In this document: positions 42,553-50,781 of the stretch, in pieces
Position numbering within the stretch: position 1 is the first letter of the stretch
Layout: each line of letters begins with the position of its first letter
NCBI RefSeq assembly: GCF_014646135.1
Contig: NZ_BMMW01000003.1
Coordinates: 469,025 to 533,024, forward strand
Reading direction: 5' to 3'
Origin: Nocardia camponoti
Lineage (GTDB): Bacteria; Actinomycetota; Actinomycetes; Mycobacteriales; Mycobacteriaceae
DNA: 64,000 bases
The notes under the pieces: model-generated
Database searches by the model: none
Seen by the model: only the letters and a program-made list of their open reading frames with translations
What the model was told of the DNA's origin: nothing
Program-made: the position numbers and the translations under genes

Positions 42553-42990
42553 TTAATCGCCCAGCTCACCCATCGCGTCAAGCGCAGTCGTGAGCTCATT
42601 AAACCGCCGGGCACCAAGCCGCGCGCGTAGCTCCCCTTCGGCCTTCGACTCAGCTAGTCGAATGCGGTCGACTACCGCCGCGCCGAGCCCGGACAGTCCG
42701 ATGAGAATTCGGCGGCGATCGTCGGTGGCAGCGACCCGGAAAATGAGGCCGCGTTCGGCCAGGTGGTCAGCGTGACGCGTAGCCGACGAAGGGGCGACAC
42801 ACGCACGCGTTGCCAGCTCAGTCATCGTTATGCCAACTTCGGCGGAAAGTTGCGCGAGAATTGCCCAGTGATCCGCAGTGAGTCCATCAGCCGACAACGC
42901 ATCGTCGAGTTGGCGAATCCACTGGCGTTCCGCCGCGCGCAACGCGCTATGCAGAGTGGGTTTGCCAGTCACCACAGACACCGATCGCAT
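42553..42990 (-). CDS. MarR-family transcriptional regulator 1
   Basis: This 145-residue winged-helix protein has the recognition region SSATRHADHLAERG and the wing AATDDRRRILIGLSGLG. It is divergent from the AmiC-like gene at 43053 (62-nt gap) and probably controls it and itself; no clean palindrome was found between them. The ATG at 42990 is preferred to a TTG 21 codons upstream because that longer form would cover the shared promoter. Confidence 0.82.
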   Translation of the reverse strand: MRSVSVVTGKPTLHSALRAAERQWIRQLDDALSADGLTADHWAILAQLSAEVGITMTELATRACVAPSSATRHADHLAERGLIFRVAATDDRRRILIGLSGLGAAVVDRIRLAESKAEGELRARLGARRFNELTTALDAMGELGD

Positions 42991-43052
42991 ACCACCCTGC
43001 CAAAAATCTTCGTCGGACCGAACAATCCAACTACCAGGGCATAGAGTACCCA

Positions 43053-44120
43053 ATGCCGCAACGTCGTAGTGCGCGGGCCGAAACGATCGACATCGTTTCG
43101 ATCGTGCCGAGGCAGGGTCCGGGCGGGATCATCGCACCGTCGTGTTCGGCCGCGTTGTCCCTCGCTGTTGCCGAACTCAATTCAGCGACAGGCATTTTGG
43201 GCCGCGAGATCAAGCTCACCACGATCGACGGTGGTCGCGATCCGAATGAAGTCGCGACTGAAGTTGGCGCGCTACTTGCCACCGGAATGGTTGGCGCGAT
43301 TACCGGTTGGCACACGTCAGCGGTACGCAGAGCGGTGGGGCGAGCGGTCGACGGGCGCGTCCCGTACCTGTACGCGACCGACCACGAAGGCCTACGCGAC
43401 GAACACCCTGGCGTCCTCATGGTCGGCGAGCATCCTGAACGCCAGACCGTGCCCGCGATGGCGTGGCTGCGCGCCGAGCTTGGCGTTCGCACATGGGCCG
43501 TGATCGGCAACGACTACATCTGGCCGCGCCAGACCGTGCGCGCGGTGCGAGCGAACCTGCCTTCGCCTACCGATCTCGTGCTGGAACGCTACGTGCCACT
43601 TGGCACTACCGATTTCACCGACTTCCTCAGCGACCCGATACTCAACGCCGTCGACGGTGTCCTTGTGCTGATGGTTGGCGCCGACACGGTCCGCTTCAAC
43701 CGCGCGTTCGCCGCCACGGGCCGCGACCTTTCGACCGTGCGACTGAGCCCGGCCGTCGACGAGAATGTGCTGTTGAGCGCGGGCCCGACCGCGAATAAGA
43801 ACCTGTACGTCGCGTCGAGTTTCTTCCTCGACAAGCAGGCCGACGAAGCGCGACAGGCGCGCTACACCGCGCACAACGGCGAATTCGCCCCTGTCTTAAC
43901 AACTTTCAGCGCGTCGACCTATGAGGCGATGCACCTGCTTGGCAGGCTCACTGATCGCGTCGGCACGCTCGACGTCGAAGCGCTCAGCGCCGCGATGGCA
44001 GGCGGCGTGATCCTCGACGGGCCAGGCACGCGACGCGGTTTCATCGGCAATCAAGCCATCGGTCCGGCGTTTCTCGCCCGTGCCGATGATGTCGAGTTCG
44101 ACATCATCGACCGGCTGTAG
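43053..44120 (+). CDS. AmiC/UrtA-like periplasmic-binding-fold protein without signal peptide
   Basis: This 355-residue protein has a type-1 periplasmic-binding fold: DIVSIVPRQGPGGIIAP, FTDFLSDP and SSFFLDKQADEARQARY match the amide/urea-binding family. There is no signal peptide or lipobox and no transport genes nearby. In Pseudomonas AmiC is a cytosolic ligand sensor of this fold that restrains an antiterminator; a sensor role here is an inference. Start ATG with TAGAGT 5 nt upstream. Confidence 0.72.
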   Translation: MPQRRSARAETIDIVSIVPRQGPGGIIAPSCSAALSLAVAELNSATGILGREIKLTTIDGGRDPNEVATEVGALLATGMVGAITGWHTSAVRRAVGRAVDGRVPYLYATDHEGLRDEHPGVLMVGEHPERQTVPAMAWLRAELGVRTWAVIGNDYIWPRQTVRAVRANLPSPTDLVLERYVPLGTTDFTDFLSDPILNAVDGVLVLMVGADTVRFNRAFAATGRDLSTVRLSPAVDENVLLSAGPTANKNLYVASSFFLDKQADEARQARYTAHNGEFAPVLTTFSASTYEAMHLLGRLTDRVGTLDVEALSAAMAGGVILDGPGTRRGFIGNQAIGPAFLARADDVEFDIIDRL

Positions 44121-44123
44121 GAA

Positions 44124-44801
44124 TTACGCCCCGACGAGGCTGTCGAGCACCGAGTAGAAGATCCCAAGACCGTCGTCGCTCGGGCCGGTCAGCGCCTCAG
44201 TGGCGTGCTCGGGGTGTGGCATCAGGCCAACAACGCGACCGTTTGCTGACGAGATGCCAGCGATGCCACGCTGCGAACCATTCGGGTTGTCGCCCGCGTA
44301 GCGGAACACAACGCGACCTTCGCCCTCAAGTTCGTCGAGCACCTCGGTCGACGCCTGGAAACGCCCCTCGCCCGACTTCAACGGAACAAGAATCTGCGCG
44401 CCCGGCTCGTACCGCGAACTCCACGCCGTGTTGTTGGCGTCGACAGTGAGCCACTCGTCGCGGCAAATGAAGTGCAGGCCCTCGTTGCGCGTGAGCGCGC
44501 CCGGCAGCAGCCCGGCTTCGCACAGCACCTGGAACCCGTTGCAAATGCCGAGCACAGGCATGCCCTGACCAGCGGCTTTCACGACCTCGCCCATGACCGG
44601 CGCGAAACGCGCGATCGCGCCGCAACGCAGGTAGTCGCCGTAGGAGAAACCGCCCGGCACGATGACCGCGTCGACACCCTTGAGGTCGGCGTCGGCGTGC
44701 CACAGACTGACCGCCTCAGCACCGGCGAGCCGAACCGCGCGCGCGGCGTCGACGTCGTCGAGGGTGCCGGGGAACGTGATGACACCGATACGGGCACTCA
44801 T
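44124..44801 (-). CDS. purQ: FGAM synthase glutaminase subunit PurQ
   Basis: This 225-residue class I glutamine amidotransferase supplies ammonia to PurL. The catalytic Cys87 is in GICNGFQ and the His-Glu pair in MPHPEHATE. ATG overlaps the purS stop by 4 nt. Its stop lies 3 nt from that of the convergent AmiC-like gene. Confidence 0.96.
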   Translation of the reverse strand: MSARIGVITFPGTLDDVDAARAVRLAGAEAVSLWHADADLKGVDAVIVPGGFSYGDYLRCGAIARFAPVMGEVVKAAGQGMPVLGICNGFQVLCEAGLLPGALTRNEGLHFICRDEWLTVDANNTAWSSRYEPGAQILVPLKSGEGRFQASTEVLDELEGEGRVVFRYAGDNPNGSQRGIAGISSANGRVVGLMPHPEHATEALTGPSDDGLGIFYSVLDSLVGA

Positions 44802-45034
44802 GCGACTCGAACGACCTTCCAGTCCTCGATCACGGTGTTGGCGAGCAGCGCTTCGGCGATCTGCTCAAGCTCGGCGTCGGTGACGGTGTCGTCGACCTCA
44901 AGCTCGAATCGCTTGCCCTGCCGCACATCCGAGATACCGGCGAACCCGAGCCGAGGGAGCGCGCCGACGACGGCCTGTCCCTGCGGATCAAGGATTTCGG
45001 CCTTCGGCATGACCTCGACCACGACTCGTGCCAC
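44798..45034 (-). CDS. purS: FGAM synthase subunit PurS
   Basis: This 78-residue protein bridges PurL and PurQ and helps ammonia channelling. Sequence VVEVMPKAEILDPQGQAV is typical. The GTG at 45034 has GAGGAG 6 nt upstream and gives the family length. First gene of purSQ; TAGGAT at about 45072-45077 on the minus strand is the likely -10. Confidence 0.94.
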   Translation of the reverse strand: MARVVVEVMPKAEILDPQGQAVVGALPRLGFAGISDVRQGKRFELEVDDTVTDAELEQIAEALLANTVIEDWKVVRVA

Positions 45035-45132
45035 GCGATACTCCTCAAAACTGGGGGGTTGTGTTGAGGAAATCCTAGTTGACCGGGCCGTCGTGCCCGG
45101 CCTCCGGGGTATTGACGACCTAGCATCGGGTG

Positions 45133-45780
45133 ATGCGCATCGCCAACTTCGGTCATTCGTGCATCCTCGTCGAGCTCGACGGCAAGCGGGTGCTCTTCGA
45201 CCCAGGCACCTTCGCACACGGCTTCGAAGGGCTCACCGACCTCGACGCGATCGCGGTCACCCATCAGCACCCCGACCACATCGACCCCGAACGCATCGGC
45301 GCGCTCATCGAAGCCAACCCGCAGGCGCGGTTGCTTTCGGACCCGCAAACCGCCCAGCAGCGCGGCGAGGGGTGGGAGCCGGTTTCGGCGGGCCAGATCG
45401 TTGAACTTGGCGGAGATGTCCAGCTCACCGGTGGTGGCGGCTACCACGCGGTGATTCACCCCGACCTGCCCGTCATCGACAACACCGTCTACCAACTCGG
45501 CACCGCCGCCGACCCCGCCCAGCTTGTCCACCCCGGCGACTCGCTGTGGGTGCCGCCGGTGCCGGTCGGGGTGCTCGCGATTCCGGCGGCGGCACCGTGG
45601 TTGCGCATCTGGGACGCCGTCGACTACCTGCGCGCGGTGAATCCACGCACCGCGATCCCCATTCACTACGGCATCATCGAGCCGAGCGCGCGCGGCATCT
45701 ACTTCGGTCGGTTGAGTGAAATGGCCCCGGCTGGAACGGAATTCCGGGTTATTGACGCAGAAGACCAGGGCCAGTTCTGA
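45133..45780 (+). CDS. Metallo-beta-lactamase-fold hydrolase (UlaG-like)
   Basis: This 215-residue protein has the MBL metal motif THQHPDHIDP near 47 and a final PIHYG histidine; it lacks a signal peptide. The substrate is unknown. TAGCAT (45121-45126) is 6 nt before the ATG at 45133, so the start there is preferred to the GTG one codon upstream. Divergent from purS, convergent with the dipeptidase gene (1-nt gap). Confidence 0.82.
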   Translation: MRIANFGHSCILVELDGKRVLFDPGTFAHGFEGLTDLDAIAVTHQHPDHIDPERIGALIEANPQARLLSDPQTAQQRGEGWEPVSAGQIVELGGDVQLTGGGGYHAVIHPDLPVIDNTVYQLGTAADPAQLVHPGDSLWVPPVPVGVLAIPAAAPWLRIWDAVDYLRAVNPRTAIPIHYGIIEPSARGIYFGRLSEMAPAGTEFRVIDAEDQGQF

Positions 45781-45781
45781 G

Positions 45782-47140
45782 TTAGACGCGGTAGTTCTTC
45801 AGGAACAGCCCGACCGAAACAGCAAGGCGCTCAATCTCATTCGGGTCGACGCTCTCGTTCGGCGCGTGGATGTGGCACTTGGGTTCCTCAACGCCAAGCA
45901 GCATCATCTCCGCTTCCGGGTACGTCTCGGCGAGCGCGTTGCAGAGCGGGATCGAACCGCCTTGGCCTGCGGTTGTCGTCGGGCGGCCGTAGGCGGCAGC
46001 CATCGCGTCGGCAAGCGCGTCGCGGGCGGGGCCTGCTTGCGACGCGACGAACGGCGAACCGAGCGTCACGTTGTCGATGGTGAGGTCGGCGTTCCACGGC
46101 AGATGCGCGCGCAGGCGCTTTTCCAGCAGGTCACGGGCATCTTCAGGCTTGGTCCCCGGCGGGATGCGCAGGTTGATCCGCGCCGACGCGTGTCCCTGAA
46201 TCGCCGACGACGAACCGACGACCGGCGGCACGTCCATCCCGAGCACAGTCACCGCGGGGCGCGCCCACAGCTGGTCGGCGACGGTGCCGCTGCCGAGCAG
46301 GTCAACGCCGGGCAGTACGCGCGCGTCCTTGCGGAACTGGTCGACGTCGTATTGCGCGCCGCCCCAGGTCTGGGTGTTGTCGAGACCGTCAATCGTGGTG
46401 TTGCCGTTGACGTCTCGCATCGACGAAAGCATGTGGATGAGCGCGGCGATCGCGTCGGGAGCCGGTCCGCCGAACATGCCCGAATGCACCGCGCCCGCAA
46501 GGGTTTTCACGTGCACGTCGAGGTTGACGAAGCCGCGCAACGTCTGGGTGAGCGTCGGGATCCCGTCTTTGATATTGCCGCAATCGCACACCAGGATCGC
46601 ATCCGATTCAAGCAGGTCAGGGCGTTGTGGAATGAACTGCTCAAGCCCGCCGGTGCCCTGTTCCTCGGACCCCTCCGACACGAGCGTGATGCCGACCGGA
46701 TAGTCAGGCCCGATCGCCCGCAACGCGGTGAGCAGCATGACAATGTTGCCCTTACAGTCGGCCGCCCCGCGCCCGTACCAGCGGCCATTCACCTCGGTGA
46801 GCTGCCAAACCGGGGTTTTCCATTCGTCTTCGCCGAGGGGCGGTTGGACGTCGTAGTGGCAGTACAGCACCACCGTCGGCGCGCCTGGGGGCGCTGGCCG
46901 TGACGCGACGACGGCCTTGCTGCCGTCGGGAGTTTCGTGCAGGCCAACGTCGGTGAGCCCGACCGCGGCGAACGCGTCAGCGACCCACTGCGCCGCTTCC
47001 TCGCACCCCTTCGGTGGAAACTGGCGTGCGTCAGCGACCGACTTGAACGAAACAAGTTGGGCCAGATCAGTTTTCGCACGGCCCATGAGGGCCTTCACCT
47101 TGGCCTGGAGGTCAGCCAATTCGGTTGCGTCAGTTGTCAT
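45782..47140 (-). CDS. M20 family dipeptidase
   Basis: This 452-residue zinc peptidase has metal-site motifs YCHYDVQP (about 95), GRGAADCKGN (about 127), SEGSEEQGT (about 162) and the C-terminal KCHIHAPNES. It probably cleaves dipeptides or related amides. ATG at 47140 with GAGG upstream; the open frame beyond it runs antisense to the glutamate decarboxylase gene. Confidence 0.9.
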   Translation of the reverse strand: MTTDATELADLQAKVKALMGRAKTDLAQLVSFKSVADARQFPPKGCEEAAQWVADAFAAVGLTDVGLHETPDGSKAVVASRPAPPGAPTVVLYCHYDVQPPLGEDEWKTPVWQLTEVNGRWYGRGAADCKGNIVMLLTALRAIGPDYPVGITLVSEGSEEQGTGGLEQFIPQRPDLLESDAILVCDCGNIKDGIPTLTQTLRGFVNLDVHVKTLAGAVHSGMFGGPAPDAIAALIHMLSSMRDVNGNTTIDGLDNTQTWGGAQYDVDQFRKDARVLPGVDLLGSGTVADQLWARPAVTVLGMDVPPVVGSSSAIQGHASARINLRIPPGTKPEDARDLLEKRLRAHLPWNADLTIDNVTLGSPFVASQAGPARDALADAMAAAYGRPTTTAGQGGSIPLCNALAETYPEAEMMLLGVEEPKCHIHAPNESVDPNEIERLAVSVGLFLKNYRV

Positions 47141-47199
47141 GTCCGCCTCACGTCGTCGTGTTAAGACTCGCCAGGCCACGCGGACAGCAGGCGAGCGGA

Positions 47200-48594
47200 A
47201 TGAGCTCATGGATAGTAAACGGCAGAAGGCAACATCCCCGTCGAGTGGAGGTTCCGGGCTTCGCCCATCCTGCCCCGCACGCTGGCTTTCCCGAGCACGA
47301 GATGTTCCCGCAGGTCGCGTACGAGATTGTGCACGACGAACTGCTGCTCGACGGGGTCGCGCGCCTGAACCTCGCCACCTTCTGCACCACCTGGATCGAC
47401 GACCAAGCGCGGCGGTTGATGGCCGAATCGATGGACAAAAACATCGTTGACGCCGACGAATACCCGCAAACCGCCGAACTTGAACGGCGGTGCGTGCGCA
47501 TGCTCGCCGACCTATGGCACGCACCCGACCCCGCCGCCACGATCGGCACGTCGACGACCGGGTCAAGTGAGGCGGCGATGCTCGGTGGGCTCGCCGCGAA
47601 GTTCCGCTGGCGCGCACGCGGTGGAACGGGCACGCCGAACCTGGTGTGCGGGCCGGTGCAGGTGTGTTGGGAGAAGTTCTGTCGGTACTTCGACGTGGAG
47701 ATGCGGCAGGTACCCCTTCGCGGCGACCGGTACCTACTACACCCCGATGACCTGCGCGAACACTGCGATGAGAACACTATTGTCGTCGTCGCGACATTCG
47801 GCCAGACCTACACCGGGCTGTACGAGGACGTCGCGGGGATGTCGGCGGAGTTGGACCGCATTCACGACGCTGGCGGCCCCGACATCCCGCTACACATCGA
47901 CGGCGCGAGCGGCGCTTTCCTCAGCCCCTTCTGTTCGCCAGAAGTGGTGTGGGACTTCCGATTACCGCGCGTGAAGTCGATCAACGCGTCCGGGCACAAG
48001 ACGGGACTCGCCCCGCTCGGCGTTGGGTGGGCGATTTGGCGCGAAGCCGCCGACCTGCCGCGCGAACTGATCTTCGACGTCGACTACCTCGGCGGCCACA
48101 TCCCCAACTTCAACCTGAACTTCTCGCGCTCGGGTTCGCAGGCGATCACGCAGTACTACGACTTCATCCGCCTTGGGCGTACCGGCTACACGCGCTTGCA
48201 AAACGCGATTTACGAAGTGGCGCAACACTTTGCGCGCGGACTGGCAGCCGCGGGCCCCTTCGAACTGATCCACGCGGCCGAGCCGACCAAGGGAATCCAC
48301 GCGGTCGCGTGGCGTCTAACCCCGGGCGCGCACCCGTACAACCTGTACGACATCGCCGACCGCCTACGCACCCGAGGCTGGCTGATCGCCGCCTACCCCT
48401 TGGCCCCCGACCGCGAAAACGAGACCATCATGCGCGCGGTTTTCCGCCACGGTCTAACGATCGACATGGTCGACCTGCTGCTCGCGGATCTACGCCGCGG
48501 CTTGACCCTCTTGACCGAGAACCCTCGCAGACTCCCTTTGGACCGCGCTCACGGCGGCGGCTTCACCCACAACGCGACCCCGGAAACGCCGTAG
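47200..48594 (+). CDS. gadB: Glutamate decarboxylase
   Basis: This protein of about 464 residues converts glutamate to GABA and CO2 using PLP, consuming a proton. Conserved blocks: VHDELLLDG, GSSEAAMLGGLAAKFRWR, the substrate region LVCGPVQVCW, and the PLP lysine in INASGHKTGLAPLG (Phe is usual after GHK; here Thr). The start is uncertain: ATG 47200 is used; homology begins near 47285. No gadC-type antiporter is nearby. A repeat cluster follows its stop. Confidence 0.88.
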   Translation: MSSWIVNGRRQHPRRVEVPGFAHPAPHAGFPEHEMFPQVAYEIVHDELLLDGVARLNLATFCTTWIDDQARRLMAESMDKNIVDADEYPQTAELERRCVRMLADLWHAPDPAATIGTSTTGSSEAAMLGGLAAKFRWRARGGTGTPNLVCGPVQVCWEKFCRYFDVEMRQVPLRGDRYLLHPDDLREHCDENTIVVVATFGQTYTGLYEDVAGMSAELDRIHDAGGPDIPLHIDGASGAFLSPFCSPEVVWDFRLPRVKSINASGHKTGLAPLGVGWAIWREAADLPRELIFDVDYLGGHIPNFNLNFSRSGSQAITQYYDFIRLGRTGYTRLQNAIYEVAQHFARGLAAAGPFELIHAAEPTKGIHAVAWRLTPGAHPYNLYDIADRLRTRGWLIAAYPLAPDRENETIMRAVFRHGLTIDMVDLLLADLRRGLTLLTENPRRLPLDRAHGGGFTHNATPETP

Positions 48595-48608
48595 GGAGTT
48601 GGTCGGCC

Positions 48609-48669
48609 GCCCACCAGGCTATGGTGGCGAAATTCCGGCCCCGATTTCCACCATGACAGCCTGGTGGGC
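48609..48669. repeat. Interspersed hairpin repeat, family B, copy 2
   Basis: GCCCACCAGGCT (48609-48620) pairs with 48658-48669, with an inner ATGGTGG/CCACCAT stem and a GAAATTCCGGCCCC loop. It starts 15 nt after the glutamate decarboxylase stop. Related to 21980-22034 in reverse. Confidence 0.75.
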
Positions 48670-48715
48670 GCACGACCAACTACGCGACCGCCTCCCGCCG
48701 CGCGCCCAATCGGTG

Positions 48716-48768
48716 AGCACGCTGCTATGGCGGCAACGTGCGAGTAGCTTCCGCCAGGAGAGCGTGCT
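48716..48768. repeat. Interspersed hairpin repeat, family A, copy 2
   Basis: AGCACGCT (48716-48723) pairs with AGCGTGCT (48761-48768); inner stem TGGCGG (48728-48733) with CCGCCA (48751-48756). Flanks AATCGGTG and GATCTT are shared with the reverse complement of 22066-22118. Confidence 0.75.
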
Positions 48769-48790
48769 GATCTTCATCGGGCGCGTCCAA

Positions 48791-49492
48791 CTACGCAGCG
48801 CGCACGGCGGGCAGCGGGTCCCAGCGGTAAACCTCGCTGCGAGCGCCGTGGTAAAGGGCCAGGTCGACGGCGTCGAGCATCGCCTGACGCGGGCCCGAGC
48901 GCTCCAACTGCGCCGCCGAGATCGCCAAACGCAGCACTCCCCCGCGCTTGGCTGTGCGCGCCGCGCCCATCACCAACGCGCGACACCACCACGGTTCCGC
49001 TCGGAAACCCTCGCCGATGCCGAAAACGCGGGCGCGTTGGGCGATGTCGCGTTCCAGGTCAAGCATTGACGTAAGGCCAAGTGCCACACGGAAACCCACG
49101 TCCGGCAGCGCGGCGAGCGCGCCCGTCGACGCGTCCCAGCGCGGCGCGGCAAACAGGCGCGTGCGCAACTGCATGTGTTCCATCGCGCGGTCAGCGGCCT
49201 TCAAGCGCAGGGTCGCTTCGTGCCGAGGCAACGTCGCGAACTCGGCGCGGCGCGACTTGGTCGCTGCCTGGTCGTAGCCGTGCAACACGATCGCGTCGCC
49301 CTCGTACCGCCGACCGCGCAGCCATGCCTGCGTCGCTGGATCGTCGGCGAGGCGGTACTTGCCCTTGAGCCGAGGCGCGACGAGCAGCGAAAGCCGAACG
49401 CCCCGATCGTCCATCGCGGCGGCGAATTCAATCGCGGCGTCGCGGGTGCTTTCGCGGATGCCGGAGACGGAAACGATCAGCTCAGCGGTCAT
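48791..49492 (-). CDS. DUF2334 polysaccharide-deacetylase-like protein (Rv0786c type)
   Basis: This 233-residue protein shows the DUF2334 pattern: SVSGIRESTRDAAIEFAAAMDDRGVRLSLLV at the start (a deacetylase-like first strand), then AIVLHGYDQAATKS with a conserved His, and FAAPRWDAST. It may act on a sugar amide, but no activity is known. No signal peptide is seen. Monocistronic by spacing. Confidence 0.75.
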   Translation of the reverse strand: MTAELIVSVSGIRESTRDAAIEFAAAMDDRGVRLSLLVAPRLKGKYRLADDPATQAWLRGRRYEGDAIVLHGYDQAATKSRRAEFATLPRHEATLRLKAADRAMEHMQLRTRLFAAPRWDASTGALAALPDVGFRVALGLTSMLDLERDIAQRARVFGIGEGFRAEPWWCRALVMGAARTAKRGGVLRLAISAAQLERSGPRQAMLDAVDLALYHGARSEVYRWDPLPAVRAA

Positions 49493-49559
49493 CTACTGAC
49501 GGTGACATGGTCAGATGACCACCGCGTGCTGGCCCGGTGACGTGTCGCCTAACGGTTAG

Positions 49560-50207
49560 TCACCACCGCTGCCAATGCAGCACTTCCTCGCGCGGCACCC
49601 GCGTGGCAGGCCGGAAATCGGTGCCAATCGTGAAGGCGAGCGGCAGGAACGCGGCGAGCATCACCTTGTCGTGGGGCACGCCGAGCACCTGGGCAAGCTC
49701 GCGCTCAAGCGGTGCGTGCGCGGTTGTCCACACTGTTCCCAAGCCCCGACTGCGCGCGGCGAGCATGAAACTCCACACCGCGGGCAGGATCGACCCCCAC
49801 GTCCCCGCCTGCACCTCGACCGACGCGCGGTCGGTGCGCCCTTCGACCGCCGGAATCACGAACGCTGGTACCCGGTGAATGTTGTCGGCGAGGTAGCGCA
49901 CCCCGTCGAAAACCCTTGCGGTGGAAGCGGAGTCGTATTGCATTCGGTGATGATCGGCGGCAGTGAGGGGTGCGGCCTGCCCCCTACCGAGCGCGTGCAA
50001 GAAGATGTCGGCAACCTGCGCACGCTGACGTTTTTCGGTGACGACGATGAAGTGCCAGCGCTGCCGGTTGCGACCGGTCGGCGCTTGCGTCGCGAGGTCA
50101 ACGCACTCCTCGATGAGGTGACGTGGCACCTCGCGCGTGAAGTCGAGCCGTTTGCGCACCGCGCGCGTGGTGGAAAGCAGCTGGTCAGGGGTGAGATCTA
50201 GCGTCAC
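49560..50207 (-). CDS. Nitroreductase-family flavoprotein
   Basis: This 215-residue FMN-dependent oxidoreductase has the family starts TTRAVRKRLDF and LATQAPTGRNRQRWHFIVV, and AARSRGLGTVWTT in the second half. The substrate may be quinones or nitroaromatics. GTG start with GAGGG upstream. Divergent from a MarR gene, with two matching operators between them, which suggests it is derepressed by a ligand of that regulator. Confidence 0.87.
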   Translation of the reverse strand: MTLDLTPDQLLSTTRAVRKRLDFTREVPRHLIEECVDLATQAPTGRNRQRWHFIVVTEKRQRAQVADIFLHALGRGQAAPLTAADHHRMQYDSASTARVFDGVRYLADNIHRVPAFVIPAVEGRTDRASVEVQAGTWGSILPAVWSFMLAARSRGLGTVWTTAHAPLERELAQVLGVPHDKVMLAAFLPLAFTIGTDFRPATRVPREEVLHWQRW

Positions 50208-50236
50208 GGCGCCCTCTATTCATCTTGAGCGAAACA

Positions 50237-50250
50237 ATCTGACAACAGAT
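50237..50250. promoter_or_regulatory. MarR operator 1
   Basis: ATCTGACAACAGAT, half-sites ATCTG and CAGAT with a 4-nt spacer. It lies 30 nt before the nitroreductase start. Confidence 0.6.
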
Positions 50251-50289
50251 GATTCCGACGGTAAACCGATAACCGTCTGCCGTCAAATG

Positions 50290-50303
50290 ATCTGTGCACA
50301 GAT
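50290..50303. promoter_or_regulatory. MarR operator 2
   Basis: ATCTGTGCACAGAT is a perfect 14-bp palindrome, extended by AAAT and ATTT outside single G positions. Same half-sites and spacing as the copy at 50237, 53 bp centre to centre. Confidence 0.65.
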
Positions 50304-50340
50304 GATTTAATGGAGGTGCCCGATCCCAAGGAGCCCGCCG

Positions 50341-50781
50341 ATGCCCCCGCGCCCGACTTACTTCCCCACGCTCGCCGCCGAACGCCCCGACATCGCCCTT
50401 TGCCGAGCATCGGCGGCGGTCGCCAAAGCCGCCGAAACCCACGCCGCCACACAGGGTTTGGGCGTAGGCCAGCACCTCGTGCTCAAAATGCTCGCCGAAG
50501 TAGGCGCGTGCTCTCAACAGGCGCTCGCCGAAGAACTCCGCATCGACCGCAGCGTGATGGTCAGCGTGTGCGACGACCTCGAACGCGCGAATTACGTTGC
50601 CCGCGAACGCAACCCTGCCGACCGCCGCTCGTACGCGGTCACCATCACCGACGCGGGCCGCAAACGACTACGCGCCGCCGAGAAGACCACCCCGGCCTTC
50701 ATCGACGACGCGTTCGCCGCCCTCACCCCCACCGAGCGCGAGCAACTAACCACGCTGCTCGGCAAACTCCTCGCGGGTTAG
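50341..50781 (+). CDS. MarR-family transcriptional regulator 2
   Basis: This 146-residue winged-helix repressor has recognition helix RIDRSVMVSVCDDLERANYV and wing RNPADRRSYAVTIT. AGGAG is 7 nt before the ATG. Divergent from the nitroreductase gene, and two ATCTG-N4-CAGAT palindromes in the gap are its likely sites. The stop overlaps that of ptrB by 4 nt. Confidence 0.87.
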   Translation: MPPRPTYFPTLAAERPDIALCRASAAVAKAAETHAATQGLGVGQHLVLKMLAEVGACSQQALAEELRIDRSVMVSVCDDLERANYVARERNPADRRSYAVTITDAGRKRLRAAEKTTPAFIDDAFAALTPTEREQLTTLLGKLLAG

